This document shows positions 1-10,294 of a stretch of DNA of 64,000 nucleotides, one piece after another. Location of the stretch: contig NW_025954975.1 in the NCBI RefSeq assembly GCF_022376445.1, forward strand, positions 372,001 to 436,000. The letters are read 5' to 3'. This DNA is from Fomitopsis serialis. Taxonomy: Eukaryota; Basidiomycota; Agaricomycetes; Polyporales; Fomitopsidaceae. How positions within the stretch are numbered: position 1 is the stretch's first letter; each line of letters opens with the position of its first letter. The notes below the pieces were generated by a model. It saw nothing but the letters and a program-made list of their open reading frames with translations. It did not search any database and was not told the origin of the DNA. The position numbers were made by a program, and so were the translations under genes.

Positions 1-1
1 C

Positions 2-1846
2 TTACCCGAACTATGTCATCGCATTACGGACGTCTACCGCGCGCGAACCGCTCGAGCAGAGCTAGGCTTGCCCCCAATCACCGACGACCTGCTGATCCAG
101 GCACTCACCGTACCGAGTGCAAACGCCGGTTTTAATAACCAGCGCCTCGAAACTCTCGGTGACGCCGTGCTCAAGCTTTCCACCGTCGTCCATCTGTTCA
201 ATCGCTTCCCACATCGCCATGAGGGTCAACTGGATGCTCTACGCCGGACCTGCGTCTCGAATCGCACGCTCATGTCTCGAGCGCTCGAACACCGCTTAGA
301 ACGGTACCTCACGAGCGAGGGTCAGAGCATGCGTCTCTGGAGATACACCCTGCCGCAGGACGCGGATCCATCGGAGATGGCACCTCGGAGACACGTGCCA
401 CGTACATATCCGCGTAGAAGTTTGCAGGACTGCATGGAGGCCACACTAGGAGCTGCCTTCGTCACTGGTGGGATACAGATGGCTTTGCGCGCTGGCACAG
501 CTCTTGGACTTAGTTTCGGCGGACCCTGCCCGTGGAACATGCGCTACAGCGGGCGCATCGCTGCAAGTCCGGTGGCGAGCCTCTTCAGCGATTTACAGGC
601 AGCACTAGGATATCAGTTTCGCAGCGGGAAGCTTTTGCTAGAGGCAGTGACACATCCTTCGTTCGGGTCACTCGAAACGTCTTCGTATCAGCGACTGGAG
701 TTTATGGGAGACGGTGAGTTCCTCCCACCTAATTGCAAATTATTACTAATAATCCTTTAGCACTCATTGACGTCGTCGTCATGAAGTACATGTACGACAA
801 GTACCCAAAGGCCAACTCCGGGCAGCTCTCCTGGGCCCGATCTCGCGCCGTGTGCGCGCCAGCTCTGGCGTCTGTCGCCGTCAAGCGCCTCGGCCTCCAC
901 AGACTTCTCCTCGTGAATAACGTTGAATTGAGCATAACCATCAGCAAATACGTGCCCATTATGGAGGAGCTCACGGATGAAGAGATCATCCACAATGCAT
1001 GGAAGCACGACCCGCCGAAGGCGGTCAGCGACGTGCTAGAAAGCGTGCTCGGCGCGGTTCTCGTTGATTCCGAATATGATTTTGAGAGGGCGATAAGTGT
1101 TGCGGAGTTTTGCATGCAGGGCCTGTTGTCGGTGCTGTCCCCGAACTTGCCAAAGGATCCCATCTCAGAGTTGATGATATGGGTTGCGAAGTCGGGGTGT
1201 AGGAAGGTCTCTTTCCAGTACGTGATTGTCGACTGAATTTCAACGAACTAAGCGCTGAACACAACTATCACACAGAAAGAGCATGAGTCGCCCGGAGATC
1301 AAACGCAACGACGGCATGTCTGTCGTCGTACACGACCAGATCATCGTCGGGCCTGTCATCGCCCCGAATCTCTCCCTCGCAAAGGGCCTCGCAGCCGAGC
1401 GCGCCAGAGCCCTCCTCTCGGATCAAAGTACCCCGCAGTGTCTGGCATGCCTATGTACCTGCGCGAAGGATGCCGCGGAAGTGGAAGGACGACAGGTCGC
1501 CGACGAGGAGCTGCCAGAAATCAAAGAGATCGACGACGAAACAGTGGAGGGCTTTGCGACCCTCGCCCGAATAATGGATGACGAGTTCAGCGGGCGCGTC
1601 GTAGAGACGCCCGAGTTGGTGAAGCATGAAGAACAACCGGAGGACGAGGACGACTGGGCCGAGCTTGAAGAGGTCGAGGCCGCGCTGGACACCGACACCG
1701 CAATGGCCGTCGACTCCGACAACGCGAGGTCCACGGCCACGCCGCCCGCGCCCGTCGTCGAGGTCACGAAGGCGGAGGCGGAGAATGACGCGAAGGATAT
1801 GGACATGGATATCGAAATGAACATGGACCCCCGGAGTCGGTCCTGA
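2..1846 (+). CDS. DCL: Dicer-like ribonuclease III, C-terminal part (5' end outside window)
   Basis: Exons 2-713, 761-1217 and 1276-1846 join in phase (introns 714-760 and 1218-1275) to give the last ~579 residues of a Dicer; the frame is open to the window edge, so helicase, DUF283 and PAZ parts lie upstream. RNase IIIa contains QRLETLGDAVLK and, downstream, DCMEATLGAAF; RNase IIIb contains QRLEFMGDALID (created by the first splice) and DVLESVLGAVLVD. The acidic catalytic residues (E, D, D, E) are therefore present in both domains, as expected for a two-centre Dicer that cuts dsRNA into small RNAs. The second splice restores a dsRBD-like segment (PISELMIWVAKSGCRKVSFQ onward, ending SLAKGLAAERARALL). 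Then come a Cys cluster (CLACLCTC) and a ~130-residue acidic tail. No breaks are seen. The two RNase III domains are secure; the dsRBD call is weaker. Confidence 0.95.
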
Positions 1847-1887
1847 CTACGCGTGCCATGCATGCACGTCGCACCACCATCAAGTCT

Positions 1888-2000
1888 CCGCCCCGCTACC
1901 GCACGGCCGTCGCGCTCCCCGCGGTCCTCGACCCGAACGTTAGGAAAGTGTTCGGGTCGAGGACCGCGGGGGGCGCGACGGCCGCGCGGTAGCGGGGCGG
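1888..2000. repeat. Long near-perfect hairpin 1, just 3' of Dicer
   Basis: Left arm 1888-1938 and right arm 1950-2000 (51 nt each) are reverse complements at 49 of 51 positions, separated by an 11-nt loop (1939-1949). One mismatch becomes a G:U pair in plus-strand RNA, the other in minus-strand RNA. The stem is very GC rich. It begins 42 bp after the Dicer stop codon, so it probably lies in the Dicer 3'UTR or a separate small transcript. No open reading frame explains it. Confidence 0.93.
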
Positions 2001-2087
2001 GCACTGGGTATGTGGCTTGTACGTATCGCAGGCGAGCTCATGACTACTCGTAACGGGACAATCATCTTGAACACGCATCACACTCAT

Positions 2088-2238
2088 GCACTTAAACTTT
2101 TCAACGGGTCGGCGCCCTCCCACGGGTCACCGTCCTCATCGGGGATATTCTGACCGATGTGTCGTTTCTTCCTCCAAATACCTTCGATGAGGACGGTGAC
2201 CTGTTGGAGGGCGCCGACCCATTGAAAATTTCAAGTGC
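2088..2238. repeat. Long near-perfect hairpin 2, 3' of Dicer
   Basis: Left arm 2088-2141 and right arm 2185-2238 (54 nt each) are reverse complements at 49 of 54 positions around a 43-nt loop (2142-2184). The sequence is unrelated to hairpin 1, so the pair is not a simple duplication. The size (about 150 nt, ~50-bp stem) is that of a small-RNA precursor. A role in transcription termination is an alternative. Confidence 0.92.
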
Positions 2239-2820
2239 GTAGGGTGCTGGTGTTTCCCAATTGGTACTGTCTGCAGAATTGTGCTCTCGTCGTTCCTGTG
2301 TAACAACAGATTGTCTCGCCTCGCGCGATCGATACGGTTTCTTGATACCTGTGAATTGTAGCCTCCCCATGTATGCCTACCACCGATCTCTGATGTCTTG
2401 TACTGAAACCTATGTTCTACAATGTTATGTATCGTATCACACGTCGCGCCGGATGACAAGTCTATCAAAATGGATGATTGCTCCGCACCCTATTTACGGT
2501 GTGCCTGATGCGCGGGTGACTACCAGTACTATGGCCGGGCGGCACAGATAAATGAGAGGTGCAGTAGCGGTGTAAGGTTCAACAACTAAAGGGCGCTTGA
2601 TTAGTGACAAGTCTGTCGTGCAAAGCGGAAAAGCGTATGCTGGGAGAGAAGCCAGGGGGAGATTCAGAACAACCGGGGGTATACTAGTCTGTGTCCTTTC
2701 GCCTCGAAACATGCTCGCACAACGTCCACGTCCACGTCTACACGCGCGTAAGACCCGCATGGCTGCCTTCCACCCGCAGCCCGCAGGCATCTAGGGAATG
2801 CGGAGAGGAGTGCACACGGC
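2239..2820. other. Intergenic, no gene recognised
   Basis: Between the second hairpin and the 3' end of the first expansin-like gene only short, compositionally odd frames occur. No conserved domain, intron pattern or RNA gene is visible. Confidence 0.5.
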
Positions 2821-3872
2821 TCACTGCCCGCCCACCTCCGCACCGGCGACCACGAGGCCGCCATGCCTACGACGGCCCGGTTGAGGAGCTCGATCTGGTT
2901 GCCCGTCGCGTTGGCGCTCGAGGACGGCGCGCACTGCTCGAGCTCCAGCGCTGGAGCTCGACCACGCACTGCTGCTGCTCCAGCTCGACGAGCTGCTCCA
3001 GGAGCTGCTCGACCACGTGCTGCTCGAAGTGCTCGGGGGCGGCGTCCAGGGCGTCGAGGACGTCGTGGGGGTCCATGCGTCGGAAGTCGTGGTGGGCGTC
3101 CAGGAAGTGGAAGTCGTGGGGGGCGTCCAGGGAATGGAGGGGGTCGGGGGCGTCCATTGGGAGGACGAGGACGGGCGGCGCCGGAGCCGTACGACCACTC
3201 GCCGTAGATCACGCCCGCGCCTTCGTCGGCGAAGTACGTGAAGAGGCCTTCGGAGAGGTCGAGGCCGCCCTCGGGGCAGCCTGGGCACTATGGAACGGGA
3301 GATATGCGTGCGTGTCGGGCTGAAGACGAATGCGGGAACTTACCCTGTCCGTGATCTGTGCCTGAGCCGTCTTGCCGTTGTAAGAGAGGGTGATCATCTG
3401 GTAACATTCGTTGCTCGCGTCGTAAAGCTGGAAACGATGGCCGTGGTCACTTTTTGTCCAGGAAGTGCGGTAACGGGCAACATACAGCAGAGTCCAGCGC
3501 CACGATCTAACAGCATAGAGTGAGTCCCGACGTACAGAGGCTCTATGTCGGTGCACTTACGAAGTCATTGGGCACATTTGTGGTTCCACACGCACCCCTT
3601 CACAGACGTGTCAGTGCCCATGTCCGGATATCACATCGGCGGTGCTCACAATCCGACGGCGTAATAAGTGAAGCGCGCATTCGAAACGATTGCTGGCGCT
3701 TCTCCAACGCGACCGATGTGTTTGACGAGCTGAGCTCGACCGATGCATTTGACGCGCTGTGCGCGAGCTCATCGTGGCGACGATGCATGTCCATGCGTTT
3801 GAAATGGCCAGCGGACACGAAGGGTGCCAGGGCCGAAAGCAGGGTGATGCCGAAAAGGGTCGAGCCGAACAT
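2821..3872 (-). pseudogene. Expansin/RlpA-like double-psi beta-barrel secreted protein, frameshifted copy
   Basis: Minus strand. Exon 1 (3872-3650) gives a signal peptide (MFGSTLFGITLLSALAPFVSA) and a Kex2-like KR site. Further exons 3597-3561, 3506-3486, 3427-3344 and 3287-2821 give GACGTTNVPNDF, IVALDSA, NECYQMITLSYNGKTAQ and CPGCPEGGLDLSEGLF, the order of an RlpA-like DPBB domain. Internal exon sizes (21 and 84 nt) match the intact paralogue at 4714-5674. Breaks: the signal-peptide frame and the NARFTYYAVG frame are out of register by one nucleotide in exon 1; in the last exon the DPBB end, the Ser/Thr/Trp-rich linker (SSQWTPPTPSIPWTP), the NATGNQIELLNRAVVG segment and the terminal GGLVVAGAEVGGQ lie in different frames. 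About four 1-nt shifts are needed, so it is either a pseudogene or locally poor sequence. Such proteins bind or loosen cell-wall polysaccharide. Confidence 0.75.
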
Positions 3873-4713
3873 GATGATTATATGAATGGATGAGTGGCTC
3901 GCTACTTGTAGGTCGGTGGGCGTTGTAGTTTTGTGGCTTTTGGGTTAAGGAGTGTGGGGGAAGCGAGCGGAACGACGCAGGGGAAGGGCGTCGGGGGAGG
4001 GGATGAGGAGAGGAAAATGAGAGCTCGGGTAGGGGCGAGTCGAGGCGCTCTCCAAAGGGCCCGTCGCCTAACGACCCGCCAAGCCCGACCGCCACAACGC
4101 CCTGCCTGATCCGGTAACTCTCGTGGTTCATCGCGCCCTCGTCGGTGCGCCCGTAGTCGTCGTGCTCGAATGTGCGGGACTATCGTGCACGTCTTTCGGT
4201 TCTATCGAATTCATTTGGTTCGGCCTTGCAGTATCGGAAGGGTGGCCCGAAAATTGGAAGCAATCAAGGTCGCGTAGAAGCGGCGTACCGACTGGAGGAG
4301 TCCAACTGTGAGGATATCCGTAGTACTACTATCTGACGAATGCGGTCTCACAATCATAAGTTAGGGCGACCAGCCTGGCTAGATACGCCAATTTTATCGT
4401 CGCCTGTGACGGCGTCAGGCGATATTGGCTGCCGCGACTGAAAGGACAAGGATGTGAGGGAAGATCGATCCGTGACAACATTCGAGTGGTTCAGAATGCC
4501 ATGTTTCTTGCGTTTGTTTCGCTCCTACTGGGTTCAAGATAAACCCTGGAGACATCTGTCTAGCGTTGTAGTGCATGATGTAGACGGTCTTTCGAACTCC
4601 GATAACAGTCGTCATATTCATGAAACACTACATTGTACAAGCTGCACCTTGAGAAACCCTAATGAACACCATAGACCACGTCGCGGAGATAGTCGTCTCG
4701 AGTCTTCGTAGCT
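3873..4713. other. Intergenic between the two expansin-like genes
   Basis: Holds the upstream region of the 2821-3872 gene and the 3' flank of the 4714-5674 gene. A purine-rich tract lies around 3940-4050. No further gene is recognisable. Confidence 0.5.
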
Positions 4714-5674
4714 TCAGACCCAGTTAGCAGCCTCGGCGAGGCCGCTGAGCCCGACAATAGCGAGATTGACCCGGTTCAGAGTGCCCTGGTCAAACGCCAC
4801 AGTCGAAGCCGGAGTCGCCGTCGCAGAGGATGTCGCCGAGGTCGTGACGCCAGCCAAGGTACCAGAGACAGAAGCATACGGGCTGAAAGTCATAGTCGCC
4901 GTGCTGAAGCTTGAGTAGGCCGCATAAGACTCGGGGGCGCGGTAGGTGGTCGTGACCGTGTGTGTCGGGGTCCATTGGGTAGTGCTGGGCGCGTGTGTGG
5001 TGCTGTGTGCGGCATACGGGGTGTAGGCTGCTTGGAGGTCGGCCGCTAGCTGCGGCTTGCTGCCATCATCGAAGTCCCAGGAAGCGGAGAGGACACCTAG
5101 GCCGAGGTCTGCCAGGAAGCTGAATAGTCCGCGGGAGAGGTCGAGTCCGCCCCAAGGGCAGCCGGGGCACTGCAACGCGATTATCAGGTCTGAGATGAGT
5201 AGTACACGTATTAGACGCACCATGTCGGTGACCTTGGCCTGAGTACTTTTGCCGGCGTACCAGATTGTGATGGTCTTGTAGCAGTGCGCGCCGTTGTCCC
5301 ATTGCTTGATTGTTTATGAGCGCTCGGACCTGGTTCAAGTACCTGAAAAAGGTAGACTTACAGGAGCATTCAACGCGACGACCTGCACGGTTTCAGCGAC
5401 TTCCAGACACCAACAGAATGACCGCCAGACATACGAAGTCATTGTCCGAATCATATCCACCACACGCGTTCTGTCCGGCGTCGTAGTAGGTCAACCTCGC
5501 TCCGTCGACACGTCTCTCAAGACTCGTAGTATTTTGTAAGCTCATAGACCTCTCCATATGCCGCCTCCATGATGCGCCATGCTTCGACCTGGGTGTCCCC
5601 GAATCCAAGTGCCCAAGCCCGAGACCCAGAAGAGAGAAGAAAACGAGTGTGCCGAGTATGGAACGATAGTGCAT
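4714..5674 (-). CDS. Expansin/RlpA-like double-psi beta-barrel secreted protein, intact copy
   Basis: complement(join(4714..5169,5221..5304,5362..5382,5435..5674)), 266 aa. Exon 1 starts MHYRSILGTLVFFSLLGLGLG (signal peptide) and holds a Kex2-like ERR site followed by ARLTYYDAGQNACGGYDSDNDF. A 21-nt exon gives VVALNAP, an 84-nt exon gives HCYKTITIWYAGKSTQAKVTD, and the last exon opens CPGCPWGGLDLSRGLFSFLA. Those conserved Cys and DPBB motifs are the RlpA-like/expansin-like fold. A Ser/Thr-rich tail (QWTPTHTVTTTYRAPESYA) and a short hydrophobic C-terminus follow. All four exons splice in phase 0 with good donors (gtatgt, gtaagt, gtgcgt). Fungal members are secreted and thought to act on plant or fungal wall polysaccharide without hydrolysis. 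It shares the exon pattern with its broken neighbour, so the pair arose by tandem duplication. Confidence 0.88.
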
Positions 5675-6053
5675 CCTTGATCAGTGTTGTAGGTAAAGAC
5701 AGGAGGTCGGCGAGGGACTGGTCGACGTTGAAGCCAGGACACGAAGAGGCTCGTGAGGAGAGGGTGAGTCGAGACTGTTCAGTGTTCGCGCATGGCCGTC
5801 TCAAACCAAACCGCCAGTGGCCATGCACCACAGGCCGAGACTGGGCCGAGACCACCGTCGGCGATGTTAGCCAGGCTTATGTAAGCTTCACAGCGCTCTA
5901 TTCCGTGAAGTCCTGAGTTATTGAAGTAGCCAACATACTTACTTGGTGGAATGATCAGACCCGGTATGCATCCTCAACCTACCCAGTGCGACAAGAAAAG
6001 GCCATGTCTCGGATAGTGTTGTACGACAAGTACTAAGTAGCAGCATATTGACG

Positions 6054-7716
6054 TTACGCATACGCAGGGGGTGGGCCAACGAGTCTGATCATCCCCTCAT
6101 TCTCCTCCTTCAGTCGTGCCATTTCCGCCCGCAACCATACCAGTTCCCTCTGCAACCCATCATCAGCATCTGTGTCCGTCGACTTTGGTAGCGTGGGCGC
6201 CTCAAAAACTGGTAGCACGCCCTCGAAGATCGACCGTTCGGCACGCAGGTTCGCAACCTGCTGTCTGAGATCCTGAGCCTCGTCCCTTGGGCCCTCGTGG
6301 CTGGAGGGGGGCGAACTCTGCGTGGCTTCTCGCCGAACGGCTGGGTTTCACTTCTTTCGTGAGACTGGCGCGGGCGATATGAGAGGAGCCCGGGGACCTG
6401 CGCTCGCCACGGTCGCTCGAGCCGCCGAGTTACTGAGTATGGACGTCGCTCCGAGCGAGTTGCGGGCTGGGCACGTAGCTTGTAGCGCGGACGGTGCGAC
6501 TGGTACTTCTGGGCTTGGAGAAATGGAGATTGGATAGACGGCTTTGTACTCGGTCTCCGGGGCAGGGTGCACTTTCCGTCGTCGCCGGTAACAGATCGCG
6601 AGGCAGACACAGATCGCGACAAGCGCGACACCGCCGATCACTGCGCCAACAATGACACTAGCGAGCGAAACTTGACAAATGGTGAGAGACATCGCAGGCA
6701 GTGGTAAACTACAGTAGCTCACCATGGTGGCCAGATGTAATCGCTATTCCTATGCTAGTCGGACTGTTTGTAGCAGTCGACGATGCAGTGCTCGGTGATG
6801 AGGATCCTGTGGTCCTCCGCGCAGAAGAGGTATCCGACGAACTGCTCCGGCCACTTTCAGGATTCGACGAAGTTGGCTGGCTTTTCCCAGCCTGAGCATC
6901 CACAGCGCTCGACGAAGTTGTTTGACTGGTCGGAGGGCTTTGTGACGACGACACTGTGGTCCTCCCGGGTAATGATGGAGACGTGTCCGGTGTAGCTGGC
7001 GCAGTGGTACTCGGCGAGGTTGTTGGGGAGTCGGCATCCTCAAAACTTTCAGCATATGTTGAGTGTGTGGTCGCAAGGCGATCATAGGGTAGAACAGGCT
7101 CACGTGTACATGGCCCAATCAAACAACACAAGTGACGCTTGAGATCCCTGCGTCGCGTTCATCAGCAGCGTGTGCGACGCGTTGCTGAGACCCGTCTGAC
7201 TGAAAACAGTGGCATTATACACATATTGCGCGGCACCAGCACTTGTATCCGGGTTATGGGTATATGTACCAGCTGGGTCGCCGTCCATCTCGAAGCTGAT
7301 GTACGACGCGATAGTGACATATGGACTGCCGGAGTTAACAAGGATGCAATACACCGAGATTGCCGTTCCTATGCACAAAGTCATCTCATGTTCCTTCCAA
7401 GTAATGAGAGGGCGGATGACGCACCCGTGAATTCCAGCGTTACAGCGTGACCCGTAGTCGAGTTCGGGTTGTCCGAAGTTGTGTCGTGCCAAGTGCCTCT
7501 GTATGTCCCGCTCGGACTCGGTTGGACTGCACACCCAGAGCACGTTTGCCCAGCATTCCAATTGGCACCATAAGTAGGGAGGACGCCGGTCACCGAGTCC
7601 CCGTAGGTATCGTCGATTGTCCTCATAGTCGACCCGGCGAAAACGAGAGACGTGGGAAGAGCGACGAGTAAGATGCATGCACGTACTAGCCATGTACAGA
7701 GACATGGCAAGGACAT
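6054..7716 (-). CDS. RTIDDTYGDS-family single-pass membrane protein, copy a (in-frame stop in tail)
   Basis: complement(join(6054..6670,6723..7045,7104..7368,7425..7716)). Exon 1: signal peptide (MSLPCLCTWLVRACILLVAL) then RTIDDTYGDSVTGVLPTY, a Cys pair (TCSGC) and GTWHDTT. Exon 2: beta-rich ectodomain with N-glycosylation sites. Exon 3: Ser/Thr/Pro stalk. Exon 4: TM helix (ASVIVGAVIGGVALVAICVC) followed by RRRRK and a cytosolic tail. An in-frame TGA at 6348-6350 interrupts the tail, but the same frame stays open beyond it through a coiled coil (DLRQQVANLRAERSIFEG; LVWLRAEMARLKEEN) to GPPPAYA and a TAA at 6054, the ending expected from the paralogues. Either translation stops early (400 aa), or a 93-nt in-phase segment is spliced out, or the copy carries a nonsense change. 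The family is fungal and its function unknown; a receptor- or wall-sensor-like role is inference from the topology. Confidence 0.8.
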
Positions 7717-8560
7717 TGTCCTGGAAGATATGCAACGGGGGTACGAAGTGAAAGGGCGTATCCTGCGCTGCACCGCATTGCAGAAGGCCCCCGACCGCAA
7801 CATCCTGGGCGCACAGATACACTGACAACAAGATATCAACTATCCTGAGGCATGGTAGCTGATAAACGCATCTTCATCTGATTCTTGGAACGATGAACAA
7901 TCCGACTGGCACGTACCCTGCTACGTCGGCGCTCCGCCAACAAAGGTCCACTGGTTGTAACTTACTGTAGAAAACGCCAGCGGCAGCAGTCTATGCCTCT
8001 ATTGAGCAGTGCGAAGGCATCAGCCTGTGCGTCTGTGTGTCCGTGCGAATCTATCCTGAGGCTACTGCGGGATGTTGCAGTCAGCGTCAGTAGACATGAG
8101 TGACAAGTACAGCCCCGCCTGTCAACGTGCGACGGACAGGCATGGGAGTTCTGGGAAACCGCAACAAGATTATGTACGGCGGGAGGCCCGATTCCTCCCA
8201 GCCGCTACTGGGGTCTGGGTGATCTGCATCCACAAGACCTGTCGCATTTGCGCCTAGGACTCCAGTTGGCCGTACGTACTTGAGGTGAGACGATAGCTGA
8301 ACTTGGAGGTTCGGATCGACGAGGTGCAAAGCCTTGAAGCCCGTTCACGACTCGGATCTCAGATGTCAAATTTAACAACGTTCGATTTGCGAGGACGAGG
8401 AGGGGTCCATAGCCTTGAAACTTGAAGCTTTACTCTTGAGCTTGACTCAAGCGGCCTCGCGGCGACGCGAGTCGTCGTAAGAGGTTCAACTGAAAGTACA
8501 TGGTACTGGTAGTGGTACAAGCGCGCACCCGGGCTTGCGAAACTCGCGTGAGTACTTATC
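7717..8560. repeat. Duplicated non-coding block, partner at 15314-15880
   Basis: About 7917-8150 matches 15314-15545 in the same orientation. The adjoining 8158-8500 matches about 15600-15866 in inverted orientation (compare the stretch around 8190-8240 with the reverse complement around 15785-15840). The block is thus a rearranged mosaic repeat. It lies upstream of membrane-protein copy a; no gene is visible in it. Confidence 0.7.
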
Positions 8561-8562
8561 TA

Positions 8563-8955
8563 CTGACGCTGAACCGGTAATGCAATCACGTTTGCATTAC
8601 TGTCCTGCACCCGCAACACAAAGGGTTTTCCCATTTTAACCTGCTAGACTTAGTTTCATACATCTTGAGCACACCCTTAAATATTTCAAGGCCAGAAGGA
8701 GGGCGGGAACATGTCGTCTGCACGTCTGCAAATGAGCGACTGTGTTCGCCCGCCAAAACTGGCGCTGCAGAATAGGCGCTGAAATCGCACCTTTCGATTT
8801 TTCCTGAGGTGCACAGAGCAGGTAGCTCTTAATGCGTACGAGAGAATAGTAAGACAGCATGTGGCGACATGATGCACATTTTTTGGTGCGCACACGGAGG
8901 AAAAAACCCGCCAGTTTGCATTATTGTACCGTTTGCATTACCGGTTCAGCGTCAG
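8563..8955. mobile_element. MITE-like element 1, TA-flanked, TIR CTGACGCTGAACCGG
   Basis: The left end CTGACGCTGAACCGGTAATG (8563) is matched by its reverse complement ending at 8955. Both ends are flanked by TA (8561-8562, 8956-8957), the target duplication of Tc1/mariner-type elements. A sub-terminal repeat of the GTAATGCAA core forms a small palindrome near each end. It is 393 bp with no coding capacity, so a non-autonomous element. Related copies are at 24594-25245, up to 25756, and at 40693-41066. Confidence 0.85.
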
Positions 8956-8957
8956 TA

Positions 8958-10088
8958 CAGCAGATTCGGAAAACCTTGTCCGACGCGCCCCCGCGCGTGA
9001 GAAAATTCAAATAAATCAAGAAAATCACGAAAATGCGGAAAAGTCTAGGAATCGCGATACACGTACCGTAGCCACTGCAGAACACCGTGTACACCCTGTT
9101 ACAGGTTCGGGGCGCATGCGGCATGTCTGTCGAAGGCAAGTCGAGGGTATTTTTGAAGGTTGTGCAATGGTCGACGTGGCGGGCGCTAAAGCCGACTCCC
9201 CAGGGAGCATCCACTGCAAAATGCAGCTGTGGGTGTCATCGGGTGCTCGATATGGATGCGTACGGAGTACAGCTGTACTGATGTAGTTCTCAATGTAACA
9301 GAGGCAGTAGCTTGTGGGACAATGATAACCAGGAGGACTCGCCGCCTGGCGCTCAGCCTCAGTTACTAACGGTACAGTGCCTGGCAATTTTCAACTTCAA
9401 GTCGAAGTTGGGCCCGACATCGGCATGGGCACAGTATCGGATTGTAAGTAGGCACCGTATGGATATCGGAGCGATATTCGAAGAAGCCGAGACCTTATTC
9501 AGCCCTGTCTCAGTCAGTGACGAAATTCCTGTAGCCTTGAAGCTTCATGGCCAGCCGGAAATGCAAACTTGAAGTCGCGGCCTCGGGACTTCTGGTGAAA
9601 TAACACAGACTCTCCCTTATTGAAGAGAACAAGACTTGAAGATATAACCTGAGTAGGCCATCTCAGGGCGGCACTGGCAATGCGAGCACTTCGGAGGCAA
9701 GTCTTTGACCTGGCTGCCCGTCAAATGCACGAATGTCTTCCTCTCAGGTTGTGTCTATCTAGTAACCATGTCTCCCTGTCATCACGCATACTCTCCGGGT
9801 CATATCGAGTACCCACAGCGGTGTTCTGCAGTGGATGCTCCCTGGGGAGTCAACTTTAGCGCCCGCCATGTCGACGCATCGCACAACCTTCGAAATCACC
9901 CTCAACTTGCCTTCGATAGACATGCCGCATACGCCGCGAACCTGTAACAAGGCGTACACGGTGTTCTATAATGGCTACGGTGCGTGTATCGCGATTCCTA
10001 GACTTTTCCGCATTTTCGTCATTTTCTTGATTTATTTGAATTTTCGCACGCGCGGGGACGCGTCGGACAAGGTTTTCCGAATCTGCTG
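8958..10088. mobile_element. 1.13-kb inverted-repeat element with ~300-bp arms, abutting MITE 1
   Basis: The left arm starts CAGCAGATTCGGAAAACC at 8958 and runs to about 9255; the right arm (about 9795-10088) is its reverse complement at roughly 90% identity by eye. TA flanks both ends (8956-8957, 10089-10090), the left TA being shared with MITE 1. The ~540-bp centre has no recognisable transposase, so this looks like a non-autonomous DNA transposon or fold-back element. Confidence 0.85.
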
Positions 10089-10294
10089 TACAAGATCGTA
10101 GCAAACCGAGGCGCCCACCGTGACGCCACAGACACGCCCTTCATACTTGCAATTGACGATCAACCCGGTCAAAATCTCATACGAAGACCCTCCACGAGCT
10201 CAAAGTGATTGAAGGCTCTTGTCGAACCGAAATATCGGCATACAGCTGACTCCTCTGGGCTGCACCACCGTGACAGCTAGCTTCGTGAAATACC

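Noticed and set aside
2098..2228. Hairpin 2 as a bacterial-type terminator or CRISPR-like repeat
   Set aside because: The surrounding genes are intron-containing and eukaryotic, the stem is far longer than a Rho-independent terminator, and there is no spaced repeat series.
8958..10088. Centre of the fold-back element as a transposase gene
   Set aside because: The longest internal frame (9312-9572) is short and has no transposase motif.
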